Assembly: GCA_021129835.1 (NCBI GenBank)
Contig: JAJOKM010000006.1
Location: 1 to 11,326, forward strand
Reading direction: 5' to 3'
Origin: Thermodesulfovibrionales bacterium
Lineage (GTDB): Bacteria > Nitrospirota > Thermodesulfovibrionia > Thermodesulfovibrionales > Dissulfurispiraceae
Length of the DNA: 11,326 nt
Numbering within the stretch: the first letter of the stretch is position 1; each line of letters starts with the position of its first letter. Below, piece by piece: positions 5,659 to 11,326 of the stretch. The position numbers were made by a program, and so were the translations under genes. The notes beneath the pieces are model-generated. The model was not told where the DNA came from, did no database searches, and worked only from the letters and a program-made list of their open reading frames with translations.

Positions 5659-6864
5659 ATGCCAAAGAAATACGATACGCCGCTGTTGGATGAGCTTGAA
5701 AAAGGACCGTATCCGAGTTTTGTGACAGAGATCAAAAAGGCGGCCGAAACAAGCGATATGAGTGCTGATGCGCTTGGCCAGATCGAGAAGTCTTACAGGG
5801 ACAAGATTCCTTACTGGAAGCATGGTGGCATTGTAGGTGTTTTAGGATATGGAGGGGGAGTCATCGGCAGATATTCATCTCTGCCAGAAGAGTTTCCGAA
5901 TATAGCCCATTTCCATACTGTAAGGATAAACCAGCCGAGCGGTTTTTTCTATACGACAAAGGCATTAAGGGAGATATGCGACATCTGGGATAAGTATGGA
6001 AGCGGTCTTACGAATATGCATGGCTCTACAGGAGACATCATTTTTTTGGGGACAGATACTGCAAACCTTGAGGCTATATTTGCTGAATTTTCATCCCGCG
6101 GCTGGGATCTTGGAGGCTCAGGCTCTGCGATGAGGACCCCAAGCTGCTGCATCGGGCCTGCTCGGTGTGAATGGGCAAACATAGATACACTTGATATCTG
6201 TTATCAATTGACACAGGAGTTTCAGGATGAACTGCACCGACCGGCGTGGCCTTATAAATTCAAAGTAAAGGTAGCGGGCTGTGCCACTGACTGCGTTGCT
6301 GCTATCGCAAGGGCTGACTGTTCCATTATCGGGACATGGAAGGGTCCTATATTAGTTGATCAAGACGAAGTAAAAAACTATGCCAAAGGGGGCATGAATA
6401 TCGCGGCAGAAATTGTCAGGATGTGCCCAACAGGGTGCATGAGTTATAAAAACGGAGAGTTAAAGGTAGCCGATGAAGACTGCAATAGATGTATGCACTG
6501 TATTGCCAAGATGACCAAGGCGTTAAGACCGAGCGGCGAAAGAGGAGCAGCAATTCTGCTTGGAAGTAAGGCCCCAATCGTCGTTGGCTCGCTGCTTTCG
6601 TGGGTCGTCGTCCCATTTATTAAGGCCGAACCACCTTATGATGAACTTAAGGAGATGATTCGCAATATAATTGAGTGGTGGGATGAGCATGCAAAGCCGA
6701 GAGAAAGAATTGGTGAGCTTATTGAGGTAAAGGGCATGAGGTCGCTCCTTGAATACATTGGTGTTGATCCACAGCCACAGCAGATTAAACACCCAAGGAA
6801 AGACCCGTTTATCTTCTTCACGGATGAAGACTTTGAGAAAGTTTATACAAAAGACAAAGTATAG
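5659..6864 (+). CDS. dsrA: Dissimilatory sulfite reductase, alpha subunit
   Basis: DsrA pairs with DsrB in the cytosolic alpha2beta2 siroheme enzyme that reduces sulfite, handing partly reduced sulfur to DsrC. The N-terminal TPLLDELEKGPYPSFV is characteristic. Ligands of the siroheme-linked [4Fe-4S] cluster appear as C164-x5-C170 and C208-x3-C212. The inserted ferredoxin domain supplies C256, C275, C278 and C281. These spacings match those I recall for the Desulfovibrio enzyme. At 401 residues it is on the short side of the family (about 400-440) but complete, ending in FIFFTDEDFEKVY. AGGAGG (5646-5651) lies seven bases before the ATG. dsrB follows after 33 bp with its own strong ribosome binding site, so the two are surely co-transcribed. 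Electron donors (DsrMKJOP) and DsrC are not in the window. Confidence 0.98.
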   Translation: MPKKYDTPLLDELEKGPYPSFVTEIKKAAETSDMSADALGQIEKSYRDKIPYWKHGGIVGVLGYGGGVIGRYSSLPEEFPNIAHFHTVRINQPSGFFYTTKALREICDIWDKYGSGLTNMHGSTGDIIFLGTDTANLEAIFAEFSSRGWDLGGSGSAMRTPSCCIGPARCEWANIDTLDICYQLTQEFQDELHRPAWPYKFKVKVAGCATDCVAAIARADCSIIGTWKGPILVDQDEVKNYAKGGMNIAAEIVRMCPTGCMSYKNGELKVADEDCNRCMHCIAKMTKALRPSGERGAAILLGSKAPIVVGSLLSWVVVPFIKAEPPYDELKEMIRNIIEWWDEHAKPRERIGELIEVKGMRSLLEYIGVDPQPQQIKHPRKDPFIFFTDEDFEKVYTKDKV

Positions 6865-6897
6865 TCTAAAACAATCTAAGTAAAGGAGGTTTACGAT

Positions 6898-7968
6898 ATG
6901 TCATTACCACAAAGGCAAACAGATATAGGACCACCTCATTATGAGCATTTTCTACCGCCTGTAATCAAGAAGAACTATGGCAAATGGAAATATCATGAGG
7001 TGTTAACACCTGGAACGATGGTGCACGTTGCAGAGAGCGGTGATAAGATATGGACCGTAAGAGTTGCATCTCCGCGGATTTTAAGTACAGTCACAATTCG
7101 TGAAATAAGCGATATTGCCGATAATCATTGCGGTGGACATATCCGCTTTACGACAAGAAACAATATAGAGTTTCTCGTATCAGACGAAGAAAAGCTTGCC
7201 CCGCTTATAGAAGAGCTGAAAGAAAAAGGATATGTAGTCGGTGGCATTGGCCCGAGGATAAGCAATGTAATTCATACTCAGGGATGGATTCACTGCCATG
7301 GTGCTGCCACAGATGCATCAGGGTTAGTTAAGGCTATGATGGATGAGATGTTTGAGTACTTTACTACAAAAGAGCTTCCTAACAAGGTGAGGCTTGCAGT
7401 AGCATGTTGTGTGAATATGTGCGGTGCTGTTCATTGCTCAGATATAGCGCTTGTGGCGCTCCATACGAAGGTGCCTGTCATTGACCATGAAAAGCTAAAA
7501 AACACATGTGAAATACCTACTATTATCGCATCTTGTCCAACAGCAGCAATAAGCCCTGACCCCGCAAAGAAGAGCGTAAAAATCAAGGAGTCGAAATGTA
7601 TGTATTGCGGGAATTGCTTTACCGTCTGTCCGGCTATAAATATTCATGATGCAGAGAGAGACGGCATTGCTATAGTGGTTGGGGGTAAGATTGGCAGCCT
7701 GAGGAGTGATCCTAAATTCTCAAAACTCGCCTATACATTCTTCTATAATGACCCCCCGAGATGGCCAAAGGTAATCGCTGCAGTGAAGAATATTCTGAAT
7801 ACTTATGCAGCAAATGCAAGGAAGCACGAAAGGGTGGGAGAATGGATAGAGAGGATAGGATGGGAGAAATTCTTCAAAATGACTAACATCCCATTTACAT
7901 TCCAGCACATTGATGACTTCACATTTATGAGAGAGACCATGAGGACGGCGGCGACGTTTAAATGGTAA
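6898..7968 (+). CDS. dsrB: Dissimilatory sulfite reductase, beta subunit
   Basis: DsrB carries the catalytically active siroheme of the sulfite reductase heterotetramer. Expected ligands of the siroheme-coupled [4Fe-4S] cluster are C133, C170, C171 and C175 (ACCVNMCGAVHCSD region). The ferredoxin-type cluster has C213 (SCPTAAI) plus C234, C237 and C240 (CMYCGNC), with C244 followed by proline. Sequences GGHIRFTTRNNIEFLV (79-94) and HTQGWIHCHGAATDASG (126-142) are typical substrate and cofactor regions. The 356-residue length is normal. The ATG at 6898 is preceded by AAAGGAGGT (6882-6890), about eight bases away. It forms a tight pair with dsrA; the next gene, dsrD, is separated by 153 bp containing a strong hairpin. 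No frameshift or missing ligand was seen. Confidence 0.98.
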   Translation: MSLPQRQTDIGPPHYEHFLPPVIKKNYGKWKYHEVLTPGTMVHVAESGDKIWTVRVASPRILSTVTIREISDIADNHCGGHIRFTTRNNIEFLVSDEEKLAPLIEELKEKGYVVGGIGPRISNVIHTQGWIHCHGAATDASGLVKAMMDEMFEYFTTKELPNKVRLAVACCVNMCGAVHCSDIALVALHTKVPVIDHEKLKNTCEIPTIIASCPTAAISPDPAKKSVKIKESKCMYCGNCFTVCPAINIHDAERDGIAIVVGGKIGSLRSDPKFSKLAYTFFYNDPPRWPKVIAAVKNILNTYAANARKHERVGEWIERIGWEKFFKMTNIPFTFQHIDDFTFMRETMRTAATFKW

Positions 7969-7989
7969 GTCTTTAGAGCAGTGAGTATA

Positions 7990-8032
7990 GTAGAATAGTG
8001 TTATCACCGGACATTGATAACACTATTTCTAC
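7990..8032. terminator. Long hairpin between dsrB and dsrD
   Basis: AATAGTGTTATCA (7994-8006) pairs perfectly with TGATAACACTATT (8015-8027). GTAG/CTAC (7990-7993/8029-8032) extends it across a one-base bulge, giving 17 bp with loop CCGGACAT. It begins 22 bases after the dsrB stop. No T-run follows, so it is more likely an mRNA-stabilising, processing or partial-termination structure than a classical terminator. Confidence 0.65.
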
Positions 8033-8077
8033 TCCTTAATGACAACCTAAATTGAGCGAGCTCAAAAAGGAAAGTGC

Positions 8078-8093
8078 CCGGGCGGAGCCCCGG
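8078..8093 (+). promoter_or_regulatory. GC-rich hairpin upstream of dsrD
   Basis: CCGGG (8078-8082) and CCCGG (8089-8093) form a 5-bp stem with loop CGGAGC, 28 bases before the dsrD ATG and just ahead of its ribosome binding site, AGGGGGG (8107-8113). It might modulate dsrD translation. There is no -35/-10 pair to make dsrD clearly independent, although a near -10 (GATAATAT) follows the hairpin. Confidence 0.35.
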
Positions 8094-8121
8094 ATAATAT
8101 AAAGGCAGGGGGGCAGAAACG

Positions 8122-8367
8122 ATGGAAAAGGAAGAACTAAAAGAAAAGGTCTATGCGTATATGCTTAAATACAAGGGCAAAAAGAAGTTAAAAGAAAAAG
8201 ATGTATGCAAAGGGGTAAGCGGAGAGGCTGGGATAGGGGCGGATGAGGTCAAAAAGGCGCTGCGGGAGATGATAGATGCAGGGAAGCTGATGTATTCCTA
8301 TGCAGGAGGCGCCAGCTCTGTCGAAATTCCGAGTGAAGAGTATCTCAGGGAAAAAGGACTTATATAA
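8122..8367 (+). CDS. dsrD: DsrD, small winged-helix activator of dissimilatory sulfite reductase
   Basis: This 81-residue protein matches the family in size (about 78 residues in Desulfovibrio) and in position directly after dsrAB. DsrD is a winged-helix protein once suspected of binding DNA and since reported to activate DsrAB allosterically. Here the first 30 residues are very lysine- and glutamate-rich (KYKGKKKLKEKDVCKG), then helical segments (ADEVKKALREMIDAGKL, 40-56) and a short strand region (YSYAGGASSVEIP, 58-70) fit a winged helix. The ribosome binding site AGGGGGG lies eight bases before the ATG. Only 22 bp separate its stop from dsrN. Presence of dsrD argues for reductive sulfur metabolism. 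Identity rests on context plus fold-like composition, since the family is short and divergent. Confidence 0.9.
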   Translation: MEKEELKEKVYAYMLKYKGKKKLKEKDVCKGVSGEAGIGADEVKKALREMIDAGKLMYSYAGGASSVEIPSEEYLREKGLI

Positions 8368-8382
8368 CTACTCAGGTATAAT
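8365..8382 (+). repeat. TAACTACTCAGGTATA motif with TATAAT between dsrD and dsrN
   Basis: The 16-mer TAACTACTCAGGTATA (8365-8380) starts with the dsrD stop codon and occurs again exactly on the minus strand at 9978-9963. Its first 13 bases also occur on the minus strand at 3047-3035. Here it ends in a perfect TATAAT (8377-8382), eight bases before the dsrN GTG. No good -35 is present. Confidence 0.6.
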
Positions 8383-8389
8383 ATAGCTT

Positions 8390-9772
8390 GTGAAAGACCA
8401 TCCACGGCTGGTGATCGCCGGCATAAAGGGCAGTAGCGGGAAAACAGTCCTTTCGATTGGGTTGATTGCTGCTTTGAGGTCTAAAGGATTAAATGTAGTT
8501 CCGTTTAAGAAAGGGCCTGATTTTATAGATGCTGGCTGGATGTCTGTTGCCGCTAAAAATCCGTGTTATAACCTTGATACATACCTCCTCCCAAAAGAAG
8601 AGGTATTAAATTCTTTCTTGTCGCACGCTATAGGAGACATTGCAGTTATCGAGGGCAATAGGGGGTTATATGACGGAGTGGATGCAGACGGATCGTATAG
8701 CACTGCGGAGCTCGCAAAATTTTTAAAATCACCTGTTATACTGGTTGTTGACTGCACAAAGATTACAAGGACGACCGCAGCAATAGTATTAGGCTGTATG
8801 AATATTGACAGAGATGTGCTGATAAAAGGGGTTGTCTTAAATCAGGTATCAGGAAGTCGCCATGAGGCAGTCATACGATCTTCTATCGAAAAGTATTGTT
8901 CCTTGCCTGTGCTTGGCGCAATACCACGGTTCAAGCCAGGGGAGTTTCCAGAGCGTCATATGGGGTTATCTCCCTATCAAGAACACCCTAATACAGAAGG
9001 TGTGATTTCATCTATGAGACAGGTTGCAGCAGAGCACCTTGATTTAGGTGAAATCCTTAAAATAGCGACCGAAATAAAACTAATAACACCAACACCAAAA
9101 AGGGTTGTGAGAAACTCATCACCGACAGTAAAGGTAGGTGTAATCAGAGATTCGGCCTTTCAGTTTTATTATCCAGAGAATTTTGAAGAACTCAGAAAAA
9201 AGGGTGCAGAAATCATAGAAATAAGCGCGATAGAAGATCTGCATTTGCCAGATATTGACGCCCTTTACATAGGCGGTGGTTTTCCTGAAACAAACGCCTT
9301 AAGACTTGCCGAAAATATAAGTTTCAAAAATTCCGTACGGGATGCAATCGAAAAAGGGCTTCCTGTTTACGCTGAATGCGGTGGGCTTATGTTTTTGGGT
9401 GATGCTATTGTAGTTGATGGCAGAAAATATCCCATGACAGGTATTTTCCCTCTTGTCTTTGAGATAAAAAGCAGTCCCCAGTCGCATGGATACACTATTT
9501 TAGAGGTGGAACGCCAGAACCCATTTTATCCAACAGGAATTATATTTCGCGGTCACGAATTTCACTACTCAGTTGCTATAAGCATGGCAGAGAATAAAGA
9601 TATATATACAGCATTTAAGATGAAGAGAGGAGATGGCATAAAAGACAATATGGATGGGATTTGTTACAAAAATGTCCTCGCTACCTTTACACACATCCAC
9701 GCCCTTGGTGTAAAGGAATGGGCCGGTGGATTCATAAGCAGGGCAAATGAATTTAAAGAAAGACGTAGCTAA
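8390..9772 (+). CDS. dsrN: DsrN, CbiA/CobB-type glutamine-dependent amidase (siroheme amidation)
   Basis: This is a cobyrinic acid a,c-diamide synthase homologue. Next to dsrABD it is the expected DsrN, which amidates siroheme to siroheme amide for sulfite reductase using glutamine and ATP. Residues 1-200 form the ATP-dependent synthetase domain, with P-loop GIKGSSGKT (11-19), KKGPDFID (40-47) and EGNRGLYDG (88-96). Residues 245-455 form the class I glutaminase domain, with YIGGGFPE (293-300), nucleophile C330 in YAECGGLM, FRGHEFHYS (386-394) and histidine H435 in THIHALG. The 460-residue length is usual. The start is GTG with no clear ribosome binding site, and the TATAAT just upstream raises the chance of a leaderless transcript. 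A true cobalamin-pathway CbiA is possible, but no other cob genes are present. Confidence 0.93.
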   Translation: MKDHPRLVIAGIKGSSGKTVLSIGLIAALRSKGLNVVPFKKGPDFIDAGWMSVAAKNPCYNLDTYLLPKEEVLNSFLSHAIGDIAVIEGNRGLYDGVDADGSYSTAELAKFLKSPVILVVDCTKITRTTAAIVLGCMNIDRDVLIKGVVLNQVSGSRHEAVIRSSIEKYCSLPVLGAIPRFKPGEFPERHMGLSPYQEHPNTEGVISSMRQVAAEHLDLGEILKIATEIKLITPTPKRVVRNSSPTVKVGVIRDSAFQFYYPENFEELRKKGAEIIEISAIEDLHLPDIDALYIGGGFPETNALRLAENISFKNSVRDAIEKGLPVYAECGGLMFLGDAIVVDGRKYPMTGIFPLVFEIKSSPQSHGYTILEVERQNPFYPTGIIFRGHEFHYSVAISMAENKDIYTAFKMKRGDGIKDNMDGICYKNVLATFTHIHALGVKEWAGGFISRANEFKERRS

Positions 9773-9782
9773 TTAGGTCTCC

Positions 9783-9808
9783 CCTTTTAGAAAAGGATAT
9801 GTTTTTTT
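9783..9808 (+). terminator. Probable weak terminator after dsrN
   Basis: CCTTT (9783-9787) and AAAGG (9792-9796) form a short hairpin with a four-base loop, followed after five bases by seven T's (9802-9808). It begins 10 bases after the dsrN stop. The stem is short and may instead be the left arm of the palindromic repeats in this gap. Confidence 0.4.
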
Positions 9809-9814
9809 ATTCAT

Positions 9815-9951
9815 CCCCACTTTAGAAAAGGGGGGCGATGGGGGAATTGAAAACATTTGAATAGCAACGACGTTTTCGTATAATGCAGGCGAAATATGGA
9901 GATAATCATGATTCATAAAATCTCCCCTCACCCCTCTTTGCCAAAGAGGGG
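9815..9951. repeat. Two palindromic repeats in the dsrN-HEAT gap
   Basis: The first has CCCC-CTTT pairing AAAG-GGGG (9815-9834), then GGGGGAATT (9840-9848). The second is a perfect hairpin CCCCTCTTT (9931-9939), loop GCC, AAAGAGGGG (9943-9951), preceded by TCTCCCCTCA; it has the same layout on the opposite strand. Both resemble the repeat at 47-139. The 218-bp gap between dsrN and the next gene is essentially filled by these and the short hairpin at 9783, and no ORF was seen. Confidence 0.65.
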
Positions 9952-9990
9952 AAGAAAGAAAATATACCTGAGTAGTTACAGAAAGACGAA

Positions 9991-11073
9991 ATGAAAATGA
10001 GTAAGAGACGATCACTTGAGTGTTCATTTTGTGGACGATATATTGCCCGTCCTGAAATAACAAAAACAGAATTCGACGACATTTTGAGTGGTGCCTGCAT
10101 GTGTGGTGCAGTCTATGTATATGACCGCACAGGGCGTAATGTGGGTGAAGCATATATGGAGGCATTAGTGTTAGCAAAAGGTGATTTGGATATAGGCGAT
10201 ATAAGTGAAGGTGTAGATTACCAGACAGTTGATATAGATTATGACTTAAAGACCGATCGAGCGATACATTCTGGAGGGGATAGGAGGAGCATATACGGCA
10301 AACTCGTCTTTGTGAAATTAAAGGCACCAGATACTGAAGGGCTTATATCACCTCGAAATCCTGAAATCACAAGAAATAACAGGCAGATATCTTCAGTGGC
10401 AGGGGGCAGTAAGATAGAAATCAAGAAGAGGCTTAAAGGCTTGCTCGCCTCAAAATCATATAAGGATATTGTGGATATGGCCCTACAACGTAAGAGCGTT
10501 GTAAGTATGCTTATTTCCTTTACATATGATAAAGAGGATATCATATGCTGGCGAGCTATGGAGGCAATGGGATTGATAGCCAGGGAATTCTTTATTGGAC
10601 AAGACAGCGAAAGAAGGGTAGTTATAAGAGATACTATCAGTCGGCTGTTGTGGTCCATGAGGGAGGAGTCAGGAGGAGTTGGTTGGGGTTTGGCAGGGAT
10701 GTTAGGGGAGATAATCAGGTGCAATCCTGATGAATTCAGTGAGATCGTTCCTATAGTCTGGTCACTTCGAGAAGAAGAGGTGTTCAGGCCCACAGTAGTA
10801 TGGGCAATGGGACGGATAGCCTCTATCAGGCCTGACCTTATACAATTCATATCTGGAGAGTTAAAGTCAATACTATCAGATAAAGACCCTGCGGCCAGGG
10901 GATATGCTGCTTGGATAATTGGAATTCTTAGAGATAAGAGTGCCTTAGAAAACATAAAGAAGCTGATAGGCGACCGTAGTCAGATAAATTTTTATCGAGA
11001 TGGTGAATTGATTAAAGAAGTGATTGGAGAGATAGCCAATAAAGCAATGGAGCAGTTGGCCCAAGCTTGCTGA
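9991..11073 (+). CDS. Zinc-ribbon/HEAT-repeat protein, resembles the DVU0298 family of sulfate reducers
   Basis: The N-terminus has a metal-ribbon pattern, C11-x2-C14 and C36-x-C38, in which the second knuckle runs into GAVYVYDRTGRNVGEAYMEA. A mixed region follows to about residue 140. From about 140 to 360 the protein is a series of paired amphipathic helices typical of HEAT repeats, including WRAMEAMGLIAREF (187-200), WSMREESGGVGWGLAGMLGE (221-240), VVWAMGRIASIRPDLIQF (269-286) and ARGYAAWIIGILRDKSAL (302-319). From memory, the SGG-GWG block and ribbon resemble the DVU0298 family found in sulfate reducers; I could not check this. No signal peptide or membrane segment, so probably cytosolic and likely a protein-protein scaffold. 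The exact role is unknown. The start at 9991 lacks a strong ribosome binding site; ATG at 9997 is possible. Confidence 0.85.
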   Translation: MKMSKRRSLECSFCGRYIARPEITKTEFDDILSGACMCGAVYVYDRTGRNVGEAYMEALVLAKGDLDIGDISEGVDYQTVDIDYDLKTDRAIHSGGDRRSIYGKLVFVKLKAPDTEGLISPRNPEITRNNRQISSVAGGSKIEIKKRLKGLLASKSYKDIVDMALQRKSVVSMLISFTYDKEDIICWRAMEAMGLIAREFFIGQDSERRVVIRDTISRLLWSMREESGGVGWGLAGMLGEIIRCNPDEFSEIVPIVWSLREEEVFRPTVVWAMGRIASIRPDLIQFISGELKSILSDKDPAARGYAAWIIGILRDKSALENIKKLIGDRSQINFYRDGELIKEVIGEIANKAMEQLAQAC

Positions 11074-11107
11074 CAAGCTCACGAACTGCTTGCTCCTTTT
11101 GCCATTG
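11045..11107 (+). terminator. Nested hairpin spanning the HEAT-gene stop codon
   Basis: AGCTTG (11064-11069) pairs with CAAGCT (11074-11079), leaving CTGA, with the TGA stop, in the loop. AGCAGTT/AACTGCT (11051-11057/11084-11090) encloses it, and CAATGG/CCATTG (11045-11050/11102-11107) forms an outer arm. GGAGCA/TGCTCC (11049-11054/11091-11096) is an alternative pairing followed by CTTTT. It is a plausible transcription end for the gene, though the T-run is short. Confidence 0.5.
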
Positions 11108-11152
11108 AGCCAAAAAATAAAAGTATCGAATACTCCTATAACGTTATTTTAT

Positions 11153-11182
11153 TTGACATGGTATGCCTGTCTGGATTATAAA
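11153..11182 (+). promoter_or_regulatory. Sigma-70-like promoter pointing right
   Basis: TTGACA (11153-11158) and TATAAA (11177-11182) are 18 bp apart, the best -35/-10 pair in the window. Transcription would start near 11188 and run out of the window, so it serves either a gene to the right or a small RNA. The 253 bp after the HEAT gene contain no convincing ORF. Confidence 0.55.
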
Positions 11183-11186
11183 GTAT

Positions 11187-11228
11187 AGATAAAGTTTAGT
11201 TGCTTCAAACTTTTTTCAAACTTTATCT
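11187..11228. repeat. 11-bp inverted repeat with alternative pairing, just after the promoter
   Basis: AGATAAAGTTT (11187-11197) is perfectly complementary to AAACTTTATCT (11218-11228). The loop contains AAACTTT (11207-11213), which can pair with AAAGTTT (11191-11197) instead; TCAAACTTT appears twice (11205-11213, 11216-11224). If the upstream promoter is real, this is the 5' end of the transcript. Confidence 0.6.
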
Positions 11229-11283
11229 TTGTAAATATGAAACCTACATATGCTTTCAGCATACAAAAGGTCATGAAAATGTC

Positions 11284-11326
11284 ATTGCGAGCCCGAAGGG
11301 CGTGGCAATCCCGCCAGGATTGCTTC
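11284..11326. repeat. Interspersed GCGAGCCCGAAGGGC-type palindromic repeat, cut by the window end
   Basis: ATTGCGAGCCCGAAGGGCG (11284-11302) followed by TGGCAATC belongs to a widely seen class of bacterial interspersed repeats. GCCC-GAA-GGGC (11291-11301) forms a small hairpin, ATTGC/GCAAT brackets it, and GCAATC/GATTGC (11305-11310/11318-11323) begins the next palindrome. The element continues beyond the window. Confidence 0.65.

Noticed and set aside
9773..10327. 184-codon minus-strand open frame overlapping the dsrN-HEAT gap and HEAT 5' end
   Set aside because: Its sequence is low-complexity and histidine/leucine/serine-rich, it runs through palindromic repeats and it is antisense to the well-supported HEAT gene.
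10239..10955. 238-codon minus-strand open frame inside the HEAT gene
   Set aside because: Serine/isoleucine-rich mirror of the helical coding strand with no recognisable domain; the plus-strand gene has the zinc-ribbon and HEAT pattern.

Overview
The window looks like a chromosomal segment of an anaerobic sulfite/sulfate-reducing bacterium, by impression at about 43-45% G+C. Its core is a dissimilatory sulfite reductase locus, dsrA-dsrB-dsrD-dsrN(cbiA), followed by a zinc-ribbon/HEAT-repeat protein. DsrD next to dsrAB is typical of the reductive pathway, and there is no oxidative dsrEFH set here. The style of the Dsr proteins and the wealth of small intergenic palindromic repeats suggest Nitrospirota (Thermodesulfovibrio-like), with Desulfobacterota the main alternative. 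This placement is recall and inference, not a database result.

Layout. The left part (157-4178) carries three minus-strand housekeeping genes, read right to left: a class IV aminotransferase, pyruvate kinase (pyk) and glutamate-1-semialdehyde aminomutase (hemL). They are separated by repeat-rich gaps. The pyk start is corrected to 2942. A divergent stand-alone trpD (4397-5416) follows across a gap made of inverted and tandem repeats. A 242-bp gap then leads into dsrA (5659-6864), dsrB (6898-7968), dsrD (8122-8367), dsrN (8390-9772) and the HEAT-repeat gene (9991-11073). The right end (11074-11326) has no gene. It holds a sigma-70-like promoter pointing right, a long inverted repeat and the start of an interspersed repeat.

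How the genes fit together. DsrAB reduces sulfite at siroheme-[4Fe-4S] centres, DsrD is its small activator, and DsrN is the glutamine-dependent amidase thought to convert siroheme to siroheme amide. HemL makes 5-aminolevulinate, the tetrapyrrole precursor, so both ends of the window touch siroheme supply. The HEAT protein resembles a family I recall from sulfate reducers and is a candidate accessory factor of unknown role.

Most interesting non-coding signals: a structured dsrA leader in which a long hairpin overlaps a terminator-like hairpin with eight T's; a 17-bp hairpin between dsrB and dsrD; a dispersed motif TAACTACTCAGGTATA recurring near several genes; a G-quadruplex-like tract beside hemL; and two MITE-like or composite palindromic elements. 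No RNA gene, CRISPR array or transposase was seen.
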